64,000 nucleotides of DNA from Flavivirga rizhaonensis (GTDB taxonomy: Bacteria > Bacteroidota > Bacteroidia > Flavobacteriales > Flavobacteriaceae), in NCBI RefSeq assembly GCF_004791695.1, contig NZ_SRSO01000021.1:1-64000 (forward strand), written 5' to 3'. The notes beneath the pieces were generated by a model that worked only from the letters and a program-made list of their open reading frames with translations, ran no database searches and was not told the DNA's origin. This document shows positions 10,682-20,030 of the stretch, in pieces (position 1 is the stretch's first letter; the number at the start of each line of letters is the position of its first letter). Made by a program: the position numbers and the translations under genes.

Positions 10682-12430
10682 ATGAAACTTAATCGATTAT
10701 TAAAACCTCTTTTTATCTTGCTAATGGTACTCTTATCTGCATGTCGAAAAGAACCAAAAGCAAAGCATACTGAAACGTCTCAAACTATATATAAAAACCC
10801 AATAATCACTGCAGACTTTTCCGATCCTGATGTTATAAGGGTTGGGGAAGATTATTATATGACTGCTTCAAGTTTCAATATGGCTCCGGGGTTACCAATC
10901 CTACATTCTAAAGATCTGGTTAATTGGAAATTAATTGGGCATGGCATTCAACAAATACCTGATGCTCTTTTTGAATATAAAAATAGAAGTAAAGATCAAC
11001 TGGATTATAACGTACCGCGTTTAGGCAAAGGCGTATTTGCACCTGCTATTCGTTATCATGATGGCTATTTTTGGATTTTTTGGGGAGATCCCGATGCAGG
11101 TATTTATCGGGTAAAAACGAAAGACCCTGCTGGCGAATGGAATAAACCTGTACTAGTCCAAAAGGCCTCTGGTTGGATTGATCCTTCTCCTATTTGGGAC
11201 AAAGACACTGGTAAAGCATATCTAACACATGCACATGCTGCATCCCGGCGAGGTATTAATGGACGTATTGATGTATGGGAAATGAATTGGGAAGGGACAA
11301 AACTCATTGGTGATGCTGTTACTGTATTTGACGCTAAGAATCCCGAAAAATTCCCAACCGAAAAATATCAAAGTGTCATAGAAGGCACTAAGTTTATGAA
11401 ACGTGGAGAATGGTTTTATATATTATGTCCTGCTGGTGGTGTTGAATTTGGTTGGCAAACTGCTTTGCGTTCAAAAAACCCTAAAGGACCGTACGAAATT
11501 CGAACTATATGCGAACCTGATGATACTGGCATAAATGGCCCACATCAGGGAGGCTTGGTCGAATCTCATATAGGAGAATGGTGGTTTATTCATTTTCAGT
11601 CTGTTGGTACTTTAGGACGTATTGCACGATTAGAACCTGCACATTGGACAAAAGACGATTGGCCAGTAATAGGAGTTGATAGCAATAATGATGGTATTGG
11701 AAACCCCGTAGCAACTTACACGACTCCGCTCCCTATAGTGCCATTTAAATTGCAAACCTCTGACGATTTTAGTTCTGAAACACTTGGGTTACAATGGCAA
11801 TGGCCTGCAAACCCGCAAAAGAAATGGTATAAAATTGAAGACGGAAAGTTAATTTTACCGGCTCTTTTTTCTGCAAACCAAAAATTGGAGCGCGTACCAC
11901 AAGTATTAACTCAAATGTTTCCTGATTTCAATTTTTCTGCAACAGTAAAAATGGGTCCTTCAGAATATAGAGGAATAAGAGCTGGTTTAGCTTCATTAGG
12001 TCGAAAATCATTCGATATTGGTTTAGAAAAAATACAAGACACTATGAAAGTATCCATGCGTTTTGGCACACAAACCTTAAGTTCTACAACGATCACAGGT
12101 ACCGATTTTTGGTTACGATTAGATACTAATGGAGAACTTCCTACTCCCTTAAAGTATCGAGTGAAACTATCAAAAGAGGAAAAAGAAACACGAAAAGCCA
12201 TACTTCAAGATTACCAACTAAAGGATTTAGATTATTATGGCAATGGTATAATTCATGGGCAATTTTTGTTTAGTACTAATGGAAAAGACTTCACCAGATT
12301 AGGTCCTGAATTTGAAGTACGTTCTGGCTCATGGATTGGAGCTCGTATCGGGTTATATTGCCTTCAAAAGGATACAAATAAACCACCAGGCCAAATAAGT
12401 TTTGATGAGATTGTCTTTGACATTAAATAA
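10682..12430 (+). CDS. GH43-family glycosidase, lipoprotein
   Basis: This protein probably hydrolyses arabinose- or xylose-containing side chains or oligosaccharides at the cell envelope. The N-terminus is a lipoprotein signal ending LLSAC, with Cys at residue 21. The GH43 five-bladed propeller spans about residues 40-345. Its three catalytic acids are recognisable: Asp in FSDPDVIR (near 48), Asp in WIDPSPIWD (near 166) and Glu in VIEGTKFM (near 235). The C-terminal 200 residues form a beta-sandwich (DDFSSETLGLQWQW) of the kind attached to GH43 xylosidases. The 582-residue length fits a two-domain member. No polysaccharide utilization neighbours are present, so the substrate is inferred only from the family. 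Confidence 0.88.
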   Translation: MKLNRLLKPLFILLMVLLSACRKEPKAKHTETSQTIYKNPIITADFSDPDVIRVGEDYYMTASSFNMAPGLPILHSKDLVNWKLIGHGIQQIPDALFEYKNRSKDQLDYNVPRLGKGVFAPAIRYHDGYFWIFWGDPDAGIYRVKTKDPAGEWNKPVLVQKASGWIDPSPIWDKDTGKAYLTHAHAASRRGINGRIDVWEMNWEGTKLIGDAVTVFDAKNPEKFPTEKYQSVIEGTKFMKRGEWFYILCPAGGVEFGWQTALRSKNPKGPYEIRTICEPDDTGINGPHQGGLVESHIGEWWFIHFQSVGTLGRIARLEPAHWTKDDWPVIGVDSNNDGIGNPVATYTTPLPIVPFKLQTSDDFSSETLGLQWQWPANPQKKWYKIEDGKLILPALFSANQKLERVPQVLTQMFPDFNFSATVKMGPSEYRGIRAGLASLGRKSFDIGLEKIQDTMKVSMRFGTQTLSSTTITGTDFWLRLDTNGELPTPLKYRVKLSKEEKETRKAILQDYQLKDLDYYGNGIIHGQFLFSTNGKDFTRLGPEFEVRSGSWIGARIGLYCLQKDTNKPPGQISFDEIVFDIK

Positions 12431-12636
12431 TTTAAATAGAATTGGTATAACTCTAAATTTAAAAAAGTATTATTAAATAAACATCTTGAATCAGGGCTGG
12501 CTCAATTAAGATACGAACAGATACAAAATTAGTCTGGAAAAGCTCAAATATTTACTTATAAAACTTCGGAGTAGTCTGCTTAATTTATTACTTTTATTGT
12601 CTTTAATAAACATCAAATAATAAAAAAGAAAAGAAG

Positions 12637-13251
12637 ATGAAAGTAATAGGCATTGGTAAAAACTACGTAAGTGATAAGTCTGAAATTAAGGGCATTAAAA
12701 ACGGGTCTCAATTAATATTTACAAAACCAGAAAGTTCTTTGGTAACTAATAATAAGGATGTTGTATTTCCATCTATTACAAACGAATTGATTTATGAAGT
12801 CGAATTAGTAGTTAAAATTGGTAAAACAGGAAAAGATATTACTATAGAAAATGCAGCATCTTACATCTCCGAAATGGCTGTTGGTATAGATTATACTGCA
12901 AAAGATGTGCTTACTGCAAGTAGAGCTAATAAAGGTCCGTGGGCTTTGGCTAAGGGTTTTGACGGTGCCTCACCAATATCTAGTTTTAAACCTATTTCAA
13001 ACTTCCCAGAACTTAATAATATCAATTTTGATTTAGTCATTAATGGCGAACAAAAACAAGTTGGTAATACCGATTTTATGATTTACAATTTTAGTGAGAT
13101 TATCAGTTTTGTTTCCAATTTTATGACTTTAGTTCCAGGAGATTTAATTTTTACTGGAACACCAGCTGTTGGTATTGGTCAAATTTATAAAGGAGATCAC
13201 TTGCAAGCCTCTATTGAAGGGGAACTATTACTAGATTTTAAAATGATTTAA
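12637..13251 (+). CDS. Fumarylacetoacetate hydrolase family protein
   Basis: This 204-residue single-domain member of the FAH fold resembles FAHD1-type acylpyruvases and oxaloacetate decarboxylases. The metal-binding acids are visible in YEVELVVKIG (the ExE pair) and in GIDYTAKD. The family motif KGFDGASPIS and the C-terminal LVPGDLIFTGTPAVGIG are well conserved. A purine-rich run (aaaagaaaagaag) lies directly before the ATG. The gene precedes the cNMP/CBS/DUF294 gene by 30 bases and may be co-transcribed with it. The precise substrate is unresolved. Confidence 0.9.
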   Translation: MKVIGIGKNYVSDKSEIKGIKNGSQLIFTKPESSLVTNNKDVVFPSITNELIYEVELVVKIGKTGKDITIENAASYISEMAVGIDYTAKDVLTASRANKGPWALAKGFDGASPISSFKPISNFPELNNINFDLVINGEQKQVGNTDFMIYNFSEIISFVSNFMTLVPGDLIFTGTPAVGIGQIYKGDHLQASIEGELLLDFKMI

Positions 13252-13281
13252 AAACCATAGCTCCAAAAACAAGAGCGTATT

Positions 13282-15198
13282 ATGAAGAATTCTATAGCTG
13301 AACGGGTTGGTGATTTTTTAAAGGGTTACCCTCCTTTTAATATGCTTTCAAATAAAACGTTGTTAAAAATAGCTACAGAAGTTACTATAACTTATTTAGA
13401 AAAAGGAGACACTATATTCAAAAAGGATGATACTTGGCATGATAGTTTTTATATTGTGAGAAATGGTGCCATAAGTCTTTATTACAGTAACGGCGATGTT
13501 AAGGATATTATGAATATTCATGATACGGGTGATCTCTTTGGCTTACGTCCGCTTATAACAAAAGAGCCTTATAAACTTACTGCCACTGCCAATGAAGAAT
13601 CTATAGTTTATGCCGTACCAATTTCTGTTTTTCAATCGGAAACAGATAATAACACTAAAGTTCAAAAATATTTAATAACCGCATTTGCATCCAATGCTTT
13701 TGACCCTTATACAGAAGAAGAAGCAGGTAAAATTTTTGTTGATTATTTACCCAATACGTCTCAGGATATGGTGAATTTTCAAACGGCTAATTATACAAAA
13801 TCGCCCATTACTTGCTCTACAGAATCTTCTCTAAAAGACGCTGCAAAAAAAATGAGTGCGCATAAAATTGGTTGTATTGTGGTAGTCGATGATGAAAAAA
13901 AACCAGTTGGAATCATTACAAATAGTGACATTAAAAATAAAATAGCGACAGGTCTCTTTCCTATTGAAACCCCAGTAACAAATATTATGAATTCGCCTGT
14001 AATAACTGCTAAAAAAGGTTTAACAATTGCAGATGGCCAATTGCAAATGATAAAACGCAGCATTGGGCATTTATGTATTACTAAAGATGGCACTGATAAT
14101 TCTAAACTTATTGGTGTTTTAACTCACCATGATGTTTTAGTAAATTTAGGTAATAACCCAACTGTTATACTTAAAGAAATAAAACGGGCAAAACGTACTA
14201 AAAAGTTACGGGCTGCCAGACTTAAAGGAAATGTTTTATTAAAAAGTTATATTGAGCAAAATATACCAATTACACACATTATAAATGTAATTTCTCAAAT
14301 TAACGATGCGGTGACTATACGTGCTGTAGAATTAGCTCTTAAAAAAATGCCCACAGCTCCTCCAGTAACCTTTTCCTGGCTGGCATTAGGCAGTCAAGGG
14401 CGTAGAGAACAATTACTTTTTACCGATCAGGATAATGCCTTGGTTTTTGATGATGTCCCAGAAGAACAATATGAAAAAACACAAACCTATTTTTTAAAAC
14501 TAGCTAAACTAGTTACTAAATCTTTAAATAAAATTGGATTTGAATATTGCGAAGCCGATATGATGGCAAGTAACCCAGAATGGTGTAAATCATTAACCGA
14601 ATGGAAAAATCAGTTTACAAATTGGATTTTAAGCCCAGATGAAAAAGCCGTTTTGCTATCTTCCATATTTTTTGATTATAACCGTGTTTATGGAGATAAG
14701 CAATTAGTTGATGATCTTACGAATACTATTTTCTCTACTTTAGAAAAAACCGATTTGTTTTATAAATTTTTAGGGCGTGACGCCGTTAAAAGCCCTACTC
14801 CTCTTGGTTTTTTTAAGCAATTTTTAGTGGAGCAAAATGGAGATCAAAAAGAGCTTTTCAATATTAAAAGCAGAGCTTTAATGCCTCTCATTGACGCTGC
14901 AAGATTACTCATTTTAAGTAAACAAATAAGTGGTGTTAATAATACTTCAGAACGTTTTGAAAAATTAGCAGAACTAGAACCTAATAACAAAGAGTTACAC
15001 GAATCTTGCTCTTATGCCTTTAAAGCCTTATCTAAATTTAAAACCAAACAAGGTCTGTTAGGCACAAATTCTGGTAAGTTTATTGATTTGGAAACCCTAA
15101 CTAAAGAAGAAAAATTAAAACTTAGACGTTGTTTTAAGCCTATTCAAAAAATTCAGGAAGTTTTAAAAATCAGATTTGACTTAAAAAACTTTATGTAA
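13282..15198 (+). CDS. Cyclic-nucleotide-binding, CBS and DUF294 nucleotidyltransferase protein
   Basis: This 638-residue cytoplasmic sensor has a cNMP-binding domain at about 15-130 and a tandem CBS pair at about 170-300 (KIGCIVVVDDEKKPVGIIT; SIGHLCITKDG). A GlnD-like nucleotidyltransferase domain follows, with GSQGRREQLLFTDQDNALVF near 369-388, and a DUF294 C-terminal domain completes it. Proteins of this architecture commonly sit beside DUF4212/sodium-solute symporter genes and acs, as here, and are thought to regulate acetate uptake; that role is inference. Its stop codon is immediately followed by the start codon of the DnaQ-like gene, so the two are probably translationally coupled. Confidence 0.9.
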   Translation: MKNSIAERVGDFLKGYPPFNMLSNKTLLKIATEVTITYLEKGDTIFKKDDTWHDSFYIVRNGAISLYYSNGDVKDIMNIHDTGDLFGLRPLITKEPYKLTATANEESIVYAVPISVFQSETDNNTKVQKYLITAFASNAFDPYTEEEAGKIFVDYLPNTSQDMVNFQTANYTKSPITCSTESSLKDAAKKMSAHKIGCIVVVDDEKKPVGIITNSDIKNKIATGLFPIETPVTNIMNSPVITAKKGLTIADGQLQMIKRSIGHLCITKDGTDNSKLIGVLTHHDVLVNLGNNPTVILKEIKRAKRTKKLRAARLKGNVLLKSYIEQNIPITHIINVISQINDAVTIRAVELALKKMPTAPPVTFSWLALGSQGRREQLLFTDQDNALVFDDVPEEQYEKTQTYFLKLAKLVTKSLNKIGFEYCEADMMASNPEWCKSLTEWKNQFTNWILSPDEKAVLLSSIFFDYNRVYGDKQLVDDLTNTIFSTLEKTDLFYKFLGRDAVKSPTPLGFFKQFLVEQNGDQKELFNIKSRALMPLIDAARLLILSKQISGVNNTSERFEKLAELEPNNKELHESCSYAFKALSKFKTKQGLLGTNSGKFIDLETLTKEEKLKLRRCFKPIQKIQEVLKIRFDLKNFM

Positions 15199-15864
15199 AT
15201 GATTTTTAAATGGTTTCGTAAAAATAAAAAGGATTATCCGGATTTTTGGTTAGATTATATTGATAGCTTTAAAAATGTTAATAAAAATTCAATTAAAGAA
15301 ACCCGCTTTGTTGCTTTTGATACCGAAACAACTGGTTTTGATAAAAAAAATGATAGAATCCTCTCTATTGGTGCAGTGAGCTTTGTCGGTAAATCCATTC
15401 AAGTAAATAATAGCTTAGAACTCTATCTAGAGCAAGAAGTTTTTAACCCGGAAACAGTTAAGATTCATGGGTTAATGAAAAAAGGGTCTTTAGAAAAGGT
15501 AACCGAACTAGAAGCTATCAAGGCATTTTTAGCTTATGTGAAAAATGCTGTTTTAATAGCACATCATGCTAATTTTGATAAAAACATGATGAATGAAATG
15601 CTATCTAGAAATGGGCTTGGCAAACTAAAAAACAGATTCATCGACACAGGGTATTTATTCAATAAATCGAAACATATTATTTATCGTGAGAATTTAAAAG
15701 AACATTATACATTAGATGATTTATGCAATGAACTTAATGTGCCAAAAGTAGATAGACATACAGCTAATGGTGATGCCCTAATAACTGCTATTGTCTTTCT
15801 AAAAATTCTATCACGACTAGATAAACGAAAAAATTTAGAATGGGATTATTTATTGAAAAACTAG
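15199..15864 (+). CDS. DnaQ-like 3'-5' exonuclease (DEDDh)
   Basis: This 221-residue exonuclease has all three Exo motifs: FDTETTG near residue 40 (the DxE metal pair), IAHHANFDKNMM (Exo II Asp), and HTANGDA (Exo III His and Asp). It resembles the exonuclease domain of the DNA polymerase III epsilon subunit, but gene position links it to the acetate module rather than to replication. The ATG starts at the base after the stop of the DUF294 gene, which favours translational coupling. It is convergent with acs, with only 48 bases between the stops and no obvious terminator. Confidence 0.88.
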   Translation: MIFKWFRKNKKDYPDFWLDYIDSFKNVNKNSIKETRFVAFDTETTGFDKKNDRILSIGAVSFVGKSIQVNNSLELYLEQEVFNPETVKIHGLMKKGSLEKVTELEAIKAFLAYVKNAVLIAHHANFDKNMMNEMLSRNGLGKLKNRFIDTGYLFNKSKHIIYRENLKEHYTLDDLCNELNVPKVDRHTANGDALITAIVFLKILSRLDKRKNLEWDYLLKN

Positions 15865-15912
15865 CTGTTTATAAATACAAACCTCATATGGATTATTTTA
15901 TCGAAAACCCAT

Positions 15913-17820
15913 TTAAAAAGCATTATCAATAATATCCTGAACCACTTCTGGGTTTAAAAGCGTACTTGTGTCCCCTAAATTACTAGTGTCTTTATGGGCA
16001 ATTTTTCTTAAAATACGTCTCATAATTTTACCAGAGCGTGTTTTTGGTAACCCTTGAGTAAATTGAATTTTATCCAATTTAGCAATAGGTCCAATATGTT
16101 CGGTAATAATCTGATTAATTTCTTTGCGTAAATTATCCTGGTCTCTCGTTTCACCAACATCCTTTAAAATTACGTAACCATATAACGCATTTCCTTTTAC
16201 ATCATGTGGGAAACCTACAATTGCAGATTCTGCAACAGCAGGATGTTCATTAATGGCATCTTCTATTGGTGCTGTTCCTAAATTATGACCAGATACAATA
16301 ATAACATCGTCTACACGTCCTGTAATTCGATAATAACCTACCTCATCACGTAAGGCACCATCACCAGTAAAATACTTGTTTTCGAAGGCTGAAAAATAGG
16401 TGTCTTTATAGCGTTGATGATTTCCCCAAATTGTACGTGCCATACTAGGCCACGGGAATTTTATACATAAGCGACCATCTACTTGATTGCCTTTTAATTC
16501 ATCACCATTTTCATCCATCAAAGCTGGCTGAATGCCAATAAATGGTAAAGTAGCATAGGTAGGTTTTGTTGGTGTTACAAAAGGAATTGGGGTAATCATT
16601 ATACCTCCGGTCTCGGTTTGCCACCAAGTATCCACTATCGGGCTTTTCTTTTTACCTATATTATCATTATACCAATGCCATGCTTCTTCGTTTATGGGCT
16701 CTCCTACAGATCCTAAAACTTTAAGCGACGACAAGTCGTATTTTTCAACCAACTCTAAACCTTGCTTGGCTAATGCACGAATAGCTGTTGGAGCTGTATA
16801 AAACTGATTGACTTTATGTTTTTCTACAATTTCCCAAAAACGTCCAAAATCCGGATAACTAGGCACCCCTTCAAACATAATTGTAGTTGCTCCATTAGCC
16901 AAAGGACCATAAACAATATAGCTATGTCCTGTAATCCAGCCTATATCCGCTGTACACCAATACACATCTTCTTCTTTATATTGAAATGCATTTTTAAATG
17001 AATACGCTGTATAAACCATATATCCAGCGGTAGTATGCACCATACCTTTTGGTTGTCCTGTTGAACCTGATGTATATAATATGAATAGTGGATCTTCGGC
17101 ATTCATAACCTCAGCCTTACAATCAGTTGAAGCAGTATCTAAAAGCGGTTGTAACCATTTGTCGCGACCAGATATCATTTGTATGTCAGAGTGAATACGT
17201 TTCGCTACCAACACCGTTTCAACACAAGAACAATCATTTAAAGCTTCATCAACAATCCCTTTTAAGTCAATTGTTTTGGGGCCCCTGTAAGATCCGTCAC
17301 TGGTAATAACCATTTTACAATCGCTATCATTAATTCTAGTTGACAATGCCGTTGCTGAAAAACCAGCAAATACTACCGAGTGAATAGCTCCTATTCTAGC
17401 ACATGCTAAAACAGAAATAGCCAATTCAGGAATCATTGGTAAATAAATACATACCCGATCTCCCTTTTTAATACCTTGGTCTTTTAAGACATTGGCAAAT
17501 TGATTGACACGCTGGTGTAATTGATTGAAAGTAATATGTTCAGCATCGTCTTTCGGATCATTAGGTTCAAATAAAATAGCTGTTTTATCTCCACGAGTGG
17601 ATAAATGTCTATCAATACAGTTTTCTGTAATATTTAATTGAGCACCTTCAAACCATGTTACTTCTGGTTTAGAAAAATCCCAATTTAAAACACGGTCCCA
17701 TTTTCGTTGCCATATAAAATGCTCTTCGGCAACTTCTTCCCAAAAATTTTCTGGTTCTCTTATTGATTTTCTGTAAACTTGATAATACTCTTCTAGATGT
17801 TTAATGTGATAATTACTCAT
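15913..17820 (-). CDS. acs: Acetyl-CoA synthetase (AMP-forming)
   Basis: The enzyme converts acetate, ATP and CoA to acetyl-CoA, AMP and pyrophosphate. The phosphate-binding loop TSGSTGQPKG lies near residue 253, the WWQTETGG motif near the middle, and the C-terminal PKTRSGKIMRR contains the Lys that is regulated by acetylation in homologues. I place the start at 17820 (MSNYHIKHLEEYY), giving 635 residues. The open frame extends 24 codons further upstream, but those residues (CYLDIIFIILD) do not belong to the family. The symporter gene lies 113 bases upstream on the same strand, consistent with an acetate uptake and activation operon. Confidence 0.95.
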   Translation of the reverse strand: MSNYHIKHLEEYYQVYRKSIREPENFWEEVAEEHFIWQRKWDRVLNWDFSKPEVTWFEGAQLNITENCIDRHLSTRGDKTAILFEPNDPKDDAEHITFNQLHQRVNQFANVLKDQGIKKGDRVCIYLPMIPELAISVLACARIGAIHSVVFAGFSATALSTRINDSDCKMVITSDGSYRGPKTIDLKGIVDEALNDCSCVETVLVAKRIHSDIQMISGRDKWLQPLLDTASTDCKAEVMNAEDPLFILYTSGSTGQPKGMVHTTAGYMVYTAYSFKNAFQYKEEDVYWCTADIGWITGHSYIVYGPLANGATTIMFEGVPSYPDFGRFWEIVEKHKVNQFYTAPTAIRALAKQGLELVEKYDLSSLKVLGSVGEPINEEAWHWYNDNIGKKKSPIVDTWWQTETGGIMITPIPFVTPTKPTYATLPFIGIQPALMDENGDELKGNQVDGRLCIKFPWPSMARTIWGNHQRYKDTYFSAFENKYFTGDGALRDEVGYYRITGRVDDVIIVSGHNLGTAPIEDAINEHPAVAESAIVGFPHDVKGNALYGYVILKDVGETRDQDNLRKEINQIITEHIGPIAKLDKIQFTQGLPKTRSGKIMRRILRKIAHKDTSNLGDTSTLLNPEVVQDIIDNAF

Positions 17821-17933
17821 ATTACTTTTACCTGCTATTCTAAAAATTAATTTGCTGTCTAAAATAATAAAAATAATATCTAAATAACACATAATTCATA
17901 CGAGTCACGTAGAATTATAGTCATACAATACAT

Positions 17934-19661
17934 TTAATGAGTCGCTTGCCCTACTCCACTCGGAATTCTAATAGTTTCAACAATTTCCTGAACATCTTTT
18001 GGAGGTTTGGGTGTAAACGTCATAATAACTATAGATACTATAAAGTTTAAAATCATTGCTATGGTTCCAAAACCTTCTGGTGAAATACCAAACCACCACT
18101 CACTTTTATCAGGAAGCACCTCATCAAACCACCCCAATTTGTACTTAATCATATACAACAGCATAGTAGTAATACCAACCACCATACCTGCAATAGCGCC
18201 TTCTTTATTCATTCGTTTGTAAAAAATACCCAGAATAATAGCTGGAAAAAAGGATGCTGCTGCTAATCCAAATGCCAAGGCAACAACCGCCGCTACAAAA
18301 CCTGGTGGATTAATCCCAAAATATCCTGCAATACAAACAGCTCCAACTGCCGATAAACGAGCAGCCACTAATTCTCCTTTTTCCGAAATTGAAGGTTTTA
18401 AAATCTTTTTAATTAAATCGTGAGATACAGAAGCAGAAATAACTAATAATAACCCTGCTGCAGTAGATAAAGCAGCTGCCAACCCTCCTGCTGCCACTAA
18501 AGCTATTACCCATTCTGGTAAGTTCGCAATTTCTGGGTTAGCCAGTACCATAATATCTCTATCAACTACTAATTCATTTTTAGCATTGTCTGCTACATAT
18601 TGAATAATGCCATCATTATTTTTATCCGTAAACGTGATTAGTCCCGTAGTTTCCCATTTTTTAAACCATTCTGGTACGGTAGCATAGGGTTGATTCGATA
18701 CGGTTTCAATCATGTTGGTTCTGGCAAAAACAGCTACTGCTGGTGCTGTTGTATATAAAACAACAATTAACAATAAAGCAATCCCTGCTGATTTACGAGC
18801 ATCTTTAACTCGTTTTACCGTGAAAAAACGAACAATGACATGAGGCAAACCTGCTGTTCCTACCATTAAAGCTAAGGTTATAGCAAAAACATCAATTAAA
18901 GATTTAGAGCCTTCAGTATATTCGGCAAAACCAAGCTCGGTACTTAAACCATCTAATTTGTCTAACAAATAGGTTCCGGATCCATCTGCTAATTCACTAC
19001 CAAATCCTAATTGTGGAATAGGATTTCCTGTCATTTGAATAGATATAAAAATAGCAGGAACCATAAAAGCAAAAATTAACACACAATATTGTGCTACTTG
19101 CGTATATGTGATTCCCTTCATGCCTCCTAAAACAGCATAGAATAACACGATTAGCATACCAATGATAACACCTGTATTAATATCAACTTCTAAAAAACGA
19201 GAAAACACAATACCAACACCTCTCATTTGCCCTGCAACATAAGTAAAGGATACCAATAAAGCACAAAACACAGCCACAAGTCGTGCTGTTTTTGAATAAT
19301 ACCGATCCCCTATAAAGTCTGGTACTGTAAACTTTCCGAATTTTCGTAAGTATGGTGCCAATAGTAATGCTAACAAAACGTAGCCACCTGTCCAACCCAT
19401 TAAATAAACAGCACCATCATAACCTGCAAAGGATATAATACCGGCCATAGATATAAAAGATGCGGCACTCATCCAATCAGCAGCAGTTGCCATGCCGTTA
19501 GCTATCGGTGATACACCTCCACCGGCAACATAAAACTCTTTTGTAGAATTTGCTCTAGACCAAATAGCAATACTTATATATAGCGCAAACGTAATTCCGA
19601 CTAAAATATAGGTCCAATTTTGAACTCCTAACGACTCAACTAGCATGATACTATTCGTCAT
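17934..19661 (-). CDS. Sodium:solute symporter, acetate-type (VC_2705-like)
   Basis: This inner-membrane transporter of the SSS family has about 13 membrane segments and resembles the subfamily that takes up acetate or other monocarboxylates with sodium. The family segments EFYVAGGGVSPIANGMATA and LSTAAGLLLVISASVSHDL are clear. A soluble insertion of about 60 residues (roughly 320-380) contains an EF-hand-like loop, DKNNDGIIQYV. I chose the ATG at 19661 (MTNSIMLVE); ATGs at 19667 and 19679 are also in frame. It overlaps the end of the DUF4212 gene by about 11 bases, so the two are co-translated. Confidence 0.9.
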   Translation of the reverse strand: MTNSIMLVESLGVQNWTYILVGITFALYISIAIWSRANSTKEFYVAGGGVSPIANGMATAADWMSAASFISMAGIISFAGYDGAVYLMGWTGGYVLLALLLAPYLRKFGKFTVPDFIGDRYYSKTARLVAVFCALLVSFTYVAGQMRGVGIVFSRFLEVDINTGVIIGMLIVLFYAVLGGMKGITYTQVAQYCVLIFAFMVPAIFISIQMTGNPIPQLGFGSELADGSGTYLLDKLDGLSTELGFAEYTEGSKSLIDVFAITLALMVGTAGLPHVIVRFFTVKRVKDARKSAGIALLLIVVLYTTAPAVAVFARTNMIETVSNQPYATVPEWFKKWETTGLITFTDKNNDGIIQYVADNAKNELVVDRDIMVLANPEIANLPEWVIALVAAGGLAAALSTAAGLLLVISASVSHDLIKKILKPSISEKGELVAARLSAVGAVCIAGYFGINPPGFVAAVVALAFGLAAASFFPAIILGIFYKRMNKEGAIAGMVVGITTMLLYMIKYKLGWFDEVLPDKSEWWFGISPEGFGTIAMILNFIVSIVIMTFTPKPPKDVQEIVETIRIPSGVGQATH

Positions 19662-19908
19662 AGCCATACTTTTTATCAAGTTTATTCATAAGACGAACAT
19701 ATACAAATATGAGTATAACAAACACATACATAGAACCTTGCTGTGCAAACCAAAAACCCAATTTAAAACCGCCTAATTTTATATTATTAAGCGCATCTTT
19801 AAACATAATTCCTGCACCATACGATACTAAGAACCATACCAATAATAATATAAGTACATACCTTATGTTTTCTTTCCAATAGGCTTTCGCATTATCTTTA
19901 TTTGTCAT
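19651..19908 (-). CDS. DUF4212 small membrane subunit of the symporter
   Basis: This 85-residue protein has two hydrophobic helices (YVLILLLVWFLVSYGAG and MYVFVILIFVYVRLMNKLD) and the typical YWKENIRY start of DUF4212 proteins. In many bacteria such proteins are encoded directly upstream of VC_2705-type sodium:solute symporters, as here, and are regarded as their small subunit. The stop codon lies inside the start region of the symporter gene. Confidence 0.88.
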   Translation of the reverse strand: MTNKDNAKAYWKENIRYVLILLLVWFLVSYGAGIMFKDALNNIKLGGFKLGFWFAQQGSMYVFVILIFVYVRLMNKLDKKYGYDE

Positions 19909-19980
19909 ATTTATGTGTTTAGTTGGTTTTTATGTTCTTATACTGTTAAAAAAGCTAAACTTAACATTATTAAGTGCCAA

Positions 19981-20030
19981 CAGGCAGGTCCAGGGCAAAG
20001 CCTCGGAGAATTATTTTCGATTAACGCTTC
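19981..20030. repeat. Intergenic palindromic repeat, copy 2
   Basis: The segment GGGCAAAGCCTCGGAGAATTATTTTCGATTAACG matches the copy at 10598-10628 in most positions across its 3' half (CCTCGGAGAATTnTTTTCnATTAA). The end of the AgcS gene, including its stop at 20011-20013, is built from the last part of the repeat, so the repeat supplies the final codons or was inserted right at the gene end. Confidence 0.5.

Noticed and set aside
147..12430. Polysaccharide utilization locus linking the GH98-type and GH43 genes
   Set aside because: There are no SusC/SusD, sulfatase or hybrid sensor genes, and unrelated genes on both strands lie between the two glycosidases.
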